Below are positions 1 through 7,100 of a DNA stretch of 7,982 nt, piece after piece (positions within the stretch are counted from its first letter, which is position 1; the number at the start of each line of letters is the position of its first letter). The notes under the pieces were generated by a model that had not been told where the DNA came from, ran no database searches, and worked only from the letters and a program-made list of their open reading frames with translations. A program made the position numbers and the translations under genes. This stretch comes from Ferruginibacter sp. (GTDB lineage Bacteria; Bacteroidota; Bacteroidia; Chitinophagales; Chitinophagaceae), in contig VERM01000060.1 of assembly GCA_018882645.1 (NCBI GenBank), positions 1 through 7,982 on the forward strand, in the 5' to 3' direction.

Positions 1-1528
1 CTATATATGCAGAGAGAGAATCTAATTTTTGAAACAACGCATAGCCTTTTTTCCTCAATCCCACCTTAGGCATTTTAGAGTCAATTAAAATTTCCAAAGG
101 CATGATTCCCCTGAAATGGGTTTCAAAAAATTTAAGGTCCTTATATACCTTATCGGTTTTTGGCAAATCATCTACAATGTATGCAACAGAATTCAGCCTG
201 AAAATCCCCAATACAGCGACTATTACTATCAACATCGTGGCCGATAACACCCATTTCTTATGGTGGAAAACCCAGCTTTCTATTCTACTCAGAAAATTCC
301 CAACCCATTTACTTTGCAGATATTTTAGTTGATTTTTTTTGGGAGAAGGGAGATAGCTTAAAACCGCAGGCAACAAAATAAAAGAAATCACAAAAATGAT
401 CATAATACTGAAACCGGATACGACCCCAAACTCTTTTAAAATATCACTTTTGGTAAAAGCAAATACGGCAAAGCCAATTGCCGCAGTGATGTTACAAAAC
501 AAAGTGACTATTCCCATTTTGCTGACCATATCAATGAGCGCTTCTCTTTTTCTGAGTTTATCGTCTGTTTGAGGATTATTTAAATAAGACGAATGGTATT
601 TATTAATAAAATAGATGCAATTGGGTATTCCAATCACCACTACAAGCGATGGGATCAATGCAGTAAGTAAGGTGATTTTGTATCCGCATAAATAAATTAA
701 AGCTACAGTCCATACCACTCCGATGATTACAACACTGATAGAAATCAAAGTAGTACTTATTGAACGAAAGAATAAGAACAAAATCAGCACGCTCAACATC
801 AGCGATCCCAATAAAAAAAGTTTCATTTCATCCTGTACACGCTCTGCGATTACAGTTCTGATAAAAGGTAGTCCACTCACATATACATCTATTTTTGTGG
901 CAGACCTGTAATTATCCACTGCCTTTTGTATGTCATTGATTATAGCTACCCTAGCAGATGAGTTTATGGAATCTTTATTCACCTTTACACCGATGAGATA
1001 GGCATGGGTTTCGGGGTTATACATCAATGCCCTGTACAAAGGCTGTTGGTAAAAAATTGTTTTTGCACTGTCTAATGCCGACTGACTATGAATCGAATCG
1101 GAAAATATCTTTCTTGATGCCAGCTCTTTTTTTTCCGAAACGCTGCCTCCCATCAATTCCTGCATAATCTCATCTTCTGTCGGCTCGGGCTTATACACTT
1201 CTACAGCATCGGAAACACTCAAGATGTCTTCTACATTTTTTACATTCCTTACATCATTACAAAATTGTTTGTATGACTTGAATGAAGAAAGTTTGAACAA
1301 CTGAGTATCTTGAATGCCGATTACAATGATATTACCGTCATTGCCAAATATTTTTTTAAATGACTGATACTCCCTGAGTTTGGGATTATCCGAAGGTATG
1401 GCACGGGAAAATTCGTAGCTAAGCTCTACCTTTGAGGCGTAGTACCCCATCACTGCAGTACTTATGATCAATGCAAACAATAATACGAGCCGGTTTTTCA
1501 ACACAAATTTGGCCAAGCTCTTCCACAT
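1..1528 (-). CDS. RND/MMPL-family exporter, C-terminus off the left edge
   Basis: The frame is open from ATG at 1528 to the left edge, giving 509 codons with no stop. Predicted layout: transmembrane helix 1 at about residues 13-30; a long periplasmic loop at 31-235 containing FGNDGNIIVIGIQ (61-73); helices at about 236-255, 260-281, 285-309, 338-358 and 366-390; a cytoplasmic linker; then helix 7 at 425-443, which opens the second half. One helix, a large loop and a five-helix bundle, then a repeat, is the RND superfamily plan, and the segment LIPSLVVVIGIPN (291-303) resembles COG1033/MMPL 'predicted exporters'. Such proteins move lipids or hydrophobic compounds across the inner membrane using the proton gradient; the substrate here is unknown. 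Family members are usually about 750-800 residues, so roughly a third is missing. It is divergent from recO across 98 bp. There is no clear Shine-Dalgarno; TTTCTTTG (complement of 1568-1575) loosely resembles the Bacteroidota -7 box TAnnTTTG. Confidence 0.9.
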   Translation of the reverse strand, partial: MWKSLAKFVLKNRLVLLFALIISTAVMGYYASKVELSYEFSRAIPSDNPKLREYQSFKKIFGNDGNIIVIGIQDTQLFKLSSFKSYKQFCNDVRNVKNVEDILSVSDAVEVYKPEPTEDEIMQELMGGSVSEKKELASRKIFSDSIHSQSALDSAKTIFYQQPLYRALMYNPETHAYLIGVKVNKDSINSSARVAIINDIQKAVDNYRSATKIDVYVSGLPFIRTVIAERVQDEMKLFLLGSLMLSVLILFLFFRSISTTLISISVVIIGVVWTVALIYLCGYKITLLTALIPSLVVVIGIPNCIYFINKYHSSYLNNPQTDDKLRKREALIDMVSKMGIVTLFCNITAAIGFAVFAFTKSDILKEFGVVSGFSIMIIFVISFILLPAVLSYLPSPKKNQLKYLQSKWVGNFLSRIESWVFHHKKWVLSATMLIVIVAVLGIFRLNSVAYIVDDLPKTDKVYKDLKFFETHFRGIMPLEILIDSKMPKVGLRKKGYALFQKLDSLSAYI

Positions 1529-1626
1529 AAAATATGAATATTGAAGTTGAAAATATTTTTTCGTTTGCAAAGAAAGTTGATTTTTGGACACAACCCATTT
1601 TTTATTATCGACACATAACATAAAGA

Positions 1627-2367
1627 ATGACATTCAAGACCAAAGGCATAGTTTTGAAATCCGTTAAATATGGAGAAACCAGCTTGATAGCTACCATCCT
1701 GACTGAGCTTTTTGGTATGCAAACCTATATGGTGAATGGGGCAAGAAATGTAAAAAAAGGATCAACCAAAGCCTTAATGCTTCAACCCGGCTCCATATTG
1801 GAATTGGAAGTATATCATAATGAATTAAAAAATTTACAACGGATTAAAGAAATGCAATGGGGATACATTTATGAGACACTGATGAGTGATATCATGAAAA
1901 ACAGCATTGCGTCCTATTTCATTGAGTTGATTTTGAAGACCATCAAACAGCCGGAAAAAAATGAAGCGTTGTATAATTTCAGCGAAGATGTGTTGATGCA
2001 ACTGGATGTAGCCGACAATACTGTAGCTGTGAATATGCCTCTTTTTATTTCATTGCAGCTGCCATCATTTTTTGGTTTTAAAATCGAAGATCCTCCTGTG
2101 GATCATACTTCATGCACTTCCATATTTCTTGATTTGTCAACCGGACGTTTTTCCAAAGAAGATCCCGGCCACATTCATACCATCAGCGGGCAAGCTGCCG
2201 CCATTACAATGGAGCTTCTAAAAGCGATGCAACCGATAGATTTAACTGAGATCAAACTCAATAAACAAATAAGAAGGGAGCTGCTGCACAATTACCTTAA
2301 GTATTACACACTACATTTTCCCGACTTCGGCGAAATGAAGACATTGAAAGTTTTTGAGGCGATGTAG
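1627..2367 (+). CDS. recO: DNA repair protein RecO
   Basis: A complete 246-residue protein. The N-terminus has KGIVLKSVKYGETSLIATIL (6-25), the typical opening of the RecO OB-fold domain (to about residue 80), followed by a largely helical C-terminal domain (about 85-240) ending in the conserved-looking HNYLKYYTLHFPDF (221-234). The length is normal for Bacteroidota RecO. In RecFOR recombinational repair, RecO binds single-stranded DNA, works with RecR to displace SSB and load RecA at gaps, and can anneal complementary strands. The four-cysteine zinc finger of some RecO proteins is absent: the only cysteine is C163. The ATG at 1627 gives the correct family N-terminus; no Shine-Dalgarno is seen, as is common in this phylum. 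It is apparently monocistronic, divergent from the exporter and followed by a 407-bp repeat-rich gap. No intrinsic terminator with a T-tract was found directly after the stop. Confidence 0.93.
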   Translation: MTFKTKGIVLKSVKYGETSLIATILTELFGMQTYMVNGARNVKKGSTKALMLQPGSILELEVYHNELKNLQRIKEMQWGYIYETLMSDIMKNSIASYFIELILKTIKQPEKNEALYNFSEDVLMQLDVADNTVAVNMPLFISLQLPSFFGFKIEDPPVDHTSCTSIFLDLSTGRFSKEDPGHIHTISGQAAAITMELLKAMQPIDLTEIKLNKQIRRELLHNYLKYYTLHFPDFGEMKTLKVFEAM

Positions 2368-2431
2368 AAAATGGAGAATGTAAAATATTGAATCTAAAAC
2401 ACTAAATGTAAAAGTTGACCTCACCCCCTGA

Positions 2432-2455
2432 CCCCCTCTCCTGAAGGCGAGGGGG
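2432..2455. repeat. C-rich/G-rich hairpin repeat
   Basis: CCCCCTC (2432-2438) pairs with GAGGGGG (2449-2455). Inside, one T/C mismatch is followed by CC/GG and a TGAA loop. It is preceded by CTCACCCCCTGA (2420-2431), giving a spaced CCCCCTGACCCCCTCTCC pattern. From memory, this kind of sequence recurs between genes in many bacterial genomes as a dispersed palindromic repeat, but I cannot count copies here. No T-run follows on the plus strand, so it is not a classical intrinsic terminator for recO, although it may protect the 3' end of the transcript. Confidence 0.55.
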
Positions 2456-2458
2456 AAT

Positions 2459-2534
2459 GTTTAGAAAGTTGAGAGGGTTTAGGCGTTTGAAAAAAAGTAA
2501 AAATGTTTACACTAAACCATCTAAACTTCTAAAC
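2459..2534. repeat. Long imperfect inverted repeat (24 and 23 nt arms, 29 nt loop)
   Basis: The left arm at 2459-2482 (begins GTTTAGAA, ends GGGTTTAG) pairs with the right arm at 2512-2534 (begins CTAAACC, ends TTCTAAAC). By hand, 21 pairs form, with one bulged A (2467) and two G/A mismatches (2471/2523 and 2475/2519). The arms are themselves built from repeated GTTTAG/CTAAAC words. The loop 2483-2511 is A-rich. Both arms lie outside genes. It could be a small non-autonomous element, a decayed REP-type pair or a structured transcript end. Confidence 0.55.
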
Positions 2535-2548
2535 AGTTAAACCTTTCG

Positions 2549-2576
2549 CTGCCGCCTTGTGTTTTCACAAGCGGCG
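2549..2576. repeat. Hairpin repeat, copy 1 (second copy at 4018-4037)
   Basis: CTTGTG (2556-2561) and CACAAG (2566-2571) form a stem closed by a TTTT loop. The stem extends with GCCG (2551-2554) pairing CGGC (2572-2575), leaving C2555 bulged. The 20-base word CCGCCTTGTGTTTTCACAAG at 2552-2571 is found again, exactly, at 4018-4037, with TTCGC shortly before it in both copies. This copy has the better-preserved outer stem. It is a dispersed intergenic repeat; its function is unknown. Confidence 0.6.
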
Positions 2577-2679
2577 ATACTAGAAAAAAACATCTCACGA
2601 CCGTCATTTCCCCCTGTTTTTAAACCGAGGCTCATTTATGTTTGATGGGGATATTTTTCCCTGATGAACAAACTATTAA

Positions 2680-2760
2680 CCAAAAAACGTTTGCGAACTA
2701 TTTTTTGGAAATCACCATTTGTGATATCCAATTAATATTATTGTTTCACTTTAGTGAAAC
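2680..2760 (+). promoter_or_regulatory. Probable operator/promoter region of the toxin-antitoxin operon
   Basis: Three inverted repeats lie within 95 bp of the toxin start. (a) CCAAAAAA (2680-2687) and TTTTTTGG (2701-2708) around a near-palindromic GTTTGCGAAC. (b) GGAAATCAC (2707-2715) and GTGATATCC (2721-2729), with one mismatch. (c) A perfect 8+2+8 palindrome GTTTCACTTTAGTGAAAC at 2743-2760, ending 14 bp before the ATG. Type II toxin-antitoxin operons are usually repressed by the antitoxin binding such a palindrome at the promoter, so (c) is the best operator candidate. TATTATTG (2736-2743) matches the Bacteroidota -7 consensus TAnnTTTG at all but one position and touches the palindrome, but no well-spaced -33 TTTG was found. 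Confidence 0.6.
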
Positions 2761-2774
2761 TTTATTAACTTAGC

Positions 2775-3149
2775 ATGGAAAAGCATACACAGAAATACAG
2801 AAAGATTATTTTTTACGGAAATTATTTCCAGGAGTTCTTCGACAAGCAATCCAAAAAGGCCAAAGAAAAAATTATCTGGACTTTTGAATTAATAGAAGAC
2901 CTGCAGCGAGTTCCGGAAACATATCTAAAACACATAGAAAACACAGCAGGTCTTTATGAAATTCGCATTCAGACCGGGACTTTGATTCTACGTATTTTCT
3001 GTTTTTTTGATAATGGACAAGTTATTGTATTGGCAAATGGTTTTAAAAAGCAAACACAAAAGACGCCCAAAAAAGAAATAGAAAAGGCTCTTAAAATAAA
3101 AGGTTTGTATGAAAAGGACATGCGTATCAAAAAAAATAAAATGGAATGA
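2775..3149 (+). CDS. Type II toxin, RelE/ParE superfamily (HigB/Gp49-like)
   Basis: A 124-residue basic protein. The segment LKHIENTAGLYEIRI (51-65), then RIFCFFDNGQVIVLANGFKK (73-92), then a QTPKKEI-like tail (94-102), is the core of the phage Gp49-like/HigB group of RelE-ParE toxins. Proteins of this group are usually about 100-125 residues; many act as ribosome-dependent mRNA endonucleases, while ParE relatives poison gyrase, so the exact target is not settled by sequence. The extreme C-terminus (LYEKDMRIKKNKME) is lysine-rich. The toxin comes first in the operon, as in higBA, and its TGA overlaps the antitoxin start by 4 bp (ATGA, 3146-3149), indicating translational coupling. The ATG at 2775 sits 14 bp after a perfect palindrome that probably binds the antitoxin. 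No frameshift or missing core is seen, so it is likely intact. Confidence 0.87.
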   Translation: MEKHTQKYRKIIFYGNYFQEFFDKQSKKAKEKIIWTFELIEDLQRVPETYLKHIENTAGLYEIRIQTGTLILRIFCFFDNGQVIVLANGFKKQTQKTPKKEIEKALKIKGLYEKDMRIKKNKME

Positions 3150-3448
3150 ATATGAATAAGAAATTGATGACGCTCGAAAAGTTTAAGGAAAAAAATTACG
3201 GCAAGCGCGGCACTAAAAAACGGGATGAACTGGAGGCCGGTTATGAAAATTTTAAAGTTGGAGCCTTAATCCATGACAAACGTTTGGAAATGGGAATGAC
3301 GCAGGAAGAGCTTGCAGAAAAGGTAGGTACAACAAAATCATATATTTCCAAAATAGAGAACAATATTAAAGAGGCTCGCATTTCGACCATTCAAAAAATT
3401 GTTGAACTGGGCTTTGGCGGACATTTAGAACTGTATATAAGAATATGA
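3146..3448 (+). CDS. Antitoxin with XRE-type helix-turn-helix (HigA-like)
   Basis: A 100-residue protein with a Cro/C1 (XRE) helix-turn-helix at about residues 38-90: VGALIHDKRLEMGMTQEELA (38-57), then EKVGTTKSYISKIENNIKEA (58-77), where TTKSYISKIEN is the recognition-helix region. The N-terminal 35 residues are charged (KKRDELEAGYENF), and in HigA-like proteins an extension of this kind often contacts the toxin. It neutralises the upstream toxin by direct binding and probably represses the operon through the palindromes at 2680-2760. Start choice: ATG at 3146 gives the ATGA overlap; ATG at 3152, two codons later, is also possible. The C-terminus (GFGGHLELYIRI) is short and hydrophobic, consistent with a strand packing against a partner. 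The operon ends at a strong palindromic terminator 41 bp downstream. Confidence 0.88.
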   Translation: MNMNKKLMTLEKFKEKNYGKRGTKKRDELEAGYENFKVGALIHDKRLEMGMTQEELAEKVGTTKSYISKIENNIKEARISTIQKIVELGFGGHLELYIRI

Positions 3449-3488
3449 TGCGGCGTAAAAAAGTTTAGCTGGTTGAGGTATTTTGGAT

Positions 3489-3523
3489 GATAGCCCACGG
3501 TTTAAACCGTGGGCTATCTTTTT
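3489..3523 (+). terminator. Perfect 30-bp palindrome plus T-tract: terminator and REP-like repeat
   Basis: GATAGCCCACGGTTT (3489-3503) is followed directly by its exact reverse complement (3504-3518), then TTTTT (3519-3523). This gives a GC-rich stem of at least 12 bp with a T-run, a good intrinsic terminator for the toxin-antitoxin operon. It lies between convergent genes. On the minus strand the hairpin is not followed by a T-run, so termination of the lipoprotein transcript there is less certain. The same palindrome recurs at 4067-4109, so it is also a dispersed repeat rather than only a terminator. Confidence 0.8.
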
Positions 3524-3548
3524 AAACCCCTAAACCGGCTTCCCCATC

Positions 3549-3989
3549 CTATCTGCTCAAATTCAGCCAAATCTCAGAACTGTAGACTTTACCATCAACC
3601 GTTTGCTCATCTTTTTGATATAAAGTGAGTGTTGTTGGCGTCAGTATTTTGATGTCAAACATCGTCTCATTTATTTTTATTTTACTCCCGTTAAGAACAT
3701 ATGTGCCCGGAGTCTCTACAAACTGACCGCCACCGACACCATCATCTTCCCATACGCGCTTGTTGAAAATATTGCTTGTGGTAAACTCATACCACTCTCC
3801 GCTTCGAAACGTTTGTGTATTCTCATATAAAACAACACCATCTAACTTATCAATAGTCTTATTGTCTATTAAATTCCACCTGACAGTTAACAGTGGATTG
3901 CTGCCATTGTTATCAGTTGAGCTTTTTTTACAAGACACTGCAGTAATAAGCATCATACTCGCAAACGCAATTAGAATCGTTTTTTGCAT
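3549..3989 (-). CDS. Small predicted lipoprotein, possibly lipocalin-like
   Basis: A 146-residue protein starting at ATG 3989. It begins with a lipoprotein signal peptide: MQKTI, hydrophobic LIAFASMMLITAVS, then cysteine C20 as the acylation site (lipobox AVSC). The residues after it (KKSSTDNNGS) are a flexible linker lacking the acidic surface-export signal described in some Bacteroidota, so periplasmic-facing attachment is possible. The mature part (about 34-146) alternates short hydrophobic strands with polar turns: VRWNLID near 36, WYEFT at 66-70, GTYVLNGSKIKINE at 95-108, then FDIKILTPTTLTLYQKD at 111-127. This pattern resembles the lipocalin-like lipoproteins common in this phylum, but I infer this from pattern only and no function is claimed. 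An in-frame GTG at 4034 would put charged residues before the signal peptide and is rejected. The gene is flanked on both sides by copies of the same palindrome and has a hairpin repeat just upstream. Confidence 0.82.
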   Translation of the reverse strand: MQKTILIAFASMMLITAVSCKKSSTDNNGSNPLLTVRWNLIDNKTIDKLDGVVLYENTQTFRSGEWYEFTTSNIFNKRVWEDDGVGGGQFVETPGTYVLNGSKIKINETMFDIKILTPTTLTLYQKDEQTVDGKVYSSEIWLNLSR

Positions 3990-4017
3990 ATTGATATTTT
4001 TTTTTTCTTTTTCGCCT

Positions 4018-4037
4018 CCGCCTTGTGTTTTCACAAG
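4018..4037. repeat. Hairpin repeat, copy 2 (first copy at 2552-2571)
   Basis: CCGCCTTGTGTTTTCACAAG is identical to 2552-2571. The 6-bp stem CTTGTG/CACAAG with TTTT loop is kept, but the outer stem seen in copy 1 is lost (AGACG follows instead of CGGCG). Read on the minus strand it lies 28 bp before the lipoprotein ATG at 3989, so it may sit in that gene's 5' untranslated region. Confidence 0.6.
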
Positions 4038-4066
4038 AGACGAATTGGAATGAATACCTTATTTCC

Positions 4067-4109
4067 CCCACGGTTAAAACCGTGGGCTATGTTAAAACCG
4101 TGGGCTATC
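4067..4109. repeat. REP-like palindrome with an exact 18-bp tandem duplication
   Basis: CCCACGGTT (4067-4075), AA, and AACCGTGGG (4078-4086) form a hairpin of the same family as 3489-3518. GTTAAAACCGTGGGCTAT occurs twice in exact tandem, at 4073-4090 and 4091-4108. On the minus strand this makes two equivalent left arms competing for one right arm, so two alternative hairpins are possible. The TAG stop of the large secreted protein (4105-4107) lies inside the repeat. No T-run follows on the minus strand. Confidence 0.75.
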
Positions 4110-7100
4110 TCATCAACACCACCTTCACCTCTTTGCTGCTGTTGGCTGTGTAAAGCTTCAGCACATAACTGCCTGCACTCAGGCCAAGGCCTGAAAGATT
4201 TAGGTTGTATCTGTTGTCACCAGGCTGTAACTGTACCACCTTACGGTACACCTCATTGCCGTATATATCCATAAGCCTTATCTCTCCTCTACCTGCAACA
4301 ACAGAACCGTATGTCAATTGCAACTGATCTTTGGCAGGGTTGGGATATACCTTTAGGTAATTGTCTTTAGTGATGGCTTTACCGCTGCGCTCCAGTGTAA
4401 TGCCTGTATTACGATATGATCCATCAAAGGCTTCCTGTTCAAGTTTATCATTTCCTAAGCTGAGTATATCATCGGTATAATTCAATGATGCATTACCAGT
4501 GGGTGTCAATCGTATGCTAAACAATTCCATATCCTTCGCAAGCATCAAGCCTCTTGCCTGTTCATCATTCCAAGACATTGCCAGTGTGCCTTCGGATATC
4601 CATCTGTCGCCTGTCGATATGTTTAACGGATTGCTCACTACACCAACATAAGTGTATTTACCGGCATCCCAGTTCAGGGTAAACTGTGTACCCATCAGCA
4701 TCTTACCCTCTTTTACCCTTACGTGCAGAATCATTTCCTTATCATTGATGATTTCTTCATCATAGTAAAGTTTTAATGCCTGTGTACTGTTTACAGGACG
4801 ATCCAACTGCGGATTGCGGTCAAAATTCACATCTCCAAGTTTAAGGCCAACGACGTTGGTATTAAGTAAGCTTCCTAATGCCGAAACTGTTTTTGATGAT
4901 GGGTATGGAAAAGGATTTTGAGAATTGGCAAACACATGATCCTGAGGAACAAAGGCCCAGGTGCGATTGACGGGAAAAGAGGTTTCATATCCCAGTATGA
5001 ATCTGCGAATGAATAACAGATCCAAAGAAGTCACCGTATTGGAAGCGTTTACGTCTGCCGCAATAATCTTGTATGGTGAATTCAGAAGACTCCGTTGCAG
5101 AATATGGGATTGTATGAGTGCTACATCCAATGTAGTGACACCATTGGTTCTGTTAATCTCATTGTTCTTTGAAGGAGTGAGGGTATACGTTCCCGGTACC
5201 ACACTGAATGTATAATTACCATTGGCGTCTGATGTGGTGGAAAAAGCAGTTCCTTGTCCGGAAAGACTTACAGTAGCGTTTTTCACCGGCTGTTGAACAG
5301 GGGTGAGTATATTGCCCGAAATGACAGAAACGCAATTCAATTTAACATTACCATTGACCTGAACAATATTTTTTTTCTGTAGCGTAACATCCACAAATTC
5401 AACAATTGTAGGGGTATTGCTTATAGTTACCGGTATGGTTCTGCTTTGGCTACCGAGAGCAGTAAAACGTATGGTATAAATGGTAGTTGTGTCTGGAAGT
5501 GTGATACCGGAAAGATTGTTATCATTCCATGAGAAGGTGAGTCTGCCCTGTGTGCTCTGGCTGGTGCCAAAATTTGCATTGCCAAGTGCCAGAGAAGCAG
5601 GCCCGAAATTGGAAATCGATTCAAACTTCAGATCTGCAGGGTTCCAGTTGATACTACCCTGCATGGAGGCCATACTCTTGAATCCGGAAACACGAACAGG
5701 AACATCAACAGTATTGCCACAAACACCATTCACAGTAGAAACAATTAAAGAAAGAGGATTGCAGGATTTTATCTCTACTGTCATAGTAGCCGTATTGGCA
5801 CACTGTCCGGCTGAAGGCGTAAAGGTATATGTAGTGGTAGTCTGTGTATTTATCGCCGGACTCCAGCTACCGCTGATACCATTTGTAGAAGACGTGGGTA
5901 GAGTAAATGTTGCACCCTGACAAACAGCTGCTATCTGCGTAAATGTTGGCGTGACCTTAGGCGTAACCGTTACCTTAACGCTATCCTTACAACTATTCCC
6001 GTTGGCATCTGTTACCGTTAAATAATAAGTAGTGGTTTGTGTAGGTGTAACCGTAATACTTGGTGTAGTAGCACCGGTGGACCAGAGGTAGGAAGAAGTA
6101 GTATAAAGCTGTTGAATTTCGGAAGTAGAAAGAGCTCGGTTGTATATAGCGACATCGTCAATTAATCCATTCCAATTTTTAGAATTAGAAATATTACCAG
6201 CATTTAAGAAACCTCCAATAATTAAAGGATTTGTTGAATTTAAAATTGTACAATTACCACATGTAGTATATTGCTGATTATCTACTGATTTGCCATCAAT
6301 ATATAACTTGTTCCCACTTCCGGGTGCATAAACAAAAATAACAGAGTGCCATGAAGAATTTAATGAACTGTCGGATCCAATTGATGCGCAATTATTATTT
6401 TGACCATAACCTAACACTTTTACGCCATTGGGAAAAGAGCCAAAACCGTAATCAACTGCACTGTAGTAGCCTGTAGTTGTACAACCTCCTCCAGTACCTT
6501 TTTGAAGAATATAGTTAATTGTATTCCCCATTGTTGATTGCTTAACCCAAATACTTATAGTCATTTCACTGCCAACATTCAAAGAATTAGAGTGAGCGAC
6601 TGTAATTTTTGAATTTCCATTAAAACTATAAGCCTTATTATTATTCCCAAATCTATCAGTTGTTAGTGTAGCCCCATTCACCGTTCCGTTATTCCCATTA
6701 CCACTTTCATCATTAGCATTACCATTGAAGGGATAATATGCCACCAAACCATTCGTTAGGCTGGGAGGGAGAGAAGATATCCCACCAGTAACAGCTGTAT
6801 TTGCATTTAAGGTTACACTTGCACCGCTGCAAATGGTGGTGTCTTTGTTGATGATATCAGCAGTACAACATGATTTTATAGTTACAGATAATGTGGTACT
6901 ATTAGCACAGAAATTAGGCGAAGGTGTAAAAGTATATGTGGCAGTCCCAATAGTTGATGTATTTACAACCGCAGGACTCCATGTGCCGGCTATGCCATTG
7001 GTGGAAATAGTTGGCAATACAGGAGCGGTTGCACCCTGACATATCGGTGCGATTGTGGTAAACGTTGGCGTGACCTTAGGCGTCACCGTTACCTTTACAC

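Larger units (their letters stand above)
2368..2774. other. Non-coding, repeat-rich spacer between recO and the toxin-antitoxin operon
   Basis: I see no convincing gene here. The left part (2432-2576) holds three successive hairpin-forming repeats. The middle (about 2577-2679) shows nothing I can name. The right part (2680-2760) holds three inverted repeats that most likely regulate the toxin-antitoxin operon. The density of dyad symmetry is far above that of the neighbouring genes. The repeats are listed as separate features. Confidence 0.75.

Noticed and set aside
102..332. Plus-strand open frame of 76 codons within the exporter
   Set aside because: It is antisense to the well-supported exporter reading frame, which has a coherent transmembrane pattern through this stretch.
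1498..1722. Minus-strand frame of 74 codons across the exporter-recO junction
   Set aside because: It overlaps the start of recO antisense and the exporter start in another frame, and its translation has no recognisable features.
2432..2455. C-rich hairpin considered as the recO intrinsic terminator
   Set aside because: No T-run follows the stem on the plus strand, and the sequence fits a dispersed repeat better.
3990..4034. Upstream in-frame GTG at 4034 as the lipoprotein start
   Set aside because: It would add 15 mostly charged residues before the signal peptide and starts inside a dispersed hairpin repeat; the ATG at 3989 gives a normal lipoprotein signal.
4073..4108. Two tandem 18-bp repeats considered as a CRISPR remnant
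   Set aside because: The copies abut with no spacer, there are only two, and they match the palindrome at 3489-3518.
5480..5920. Plus-strand open frame of 146 codons inside the large gene
   Set aside because: It is antisense to the cohesin-like domain and Ig-like unit, with an unconvincing protein; the minus-strand frame has clear domain matches throughout.
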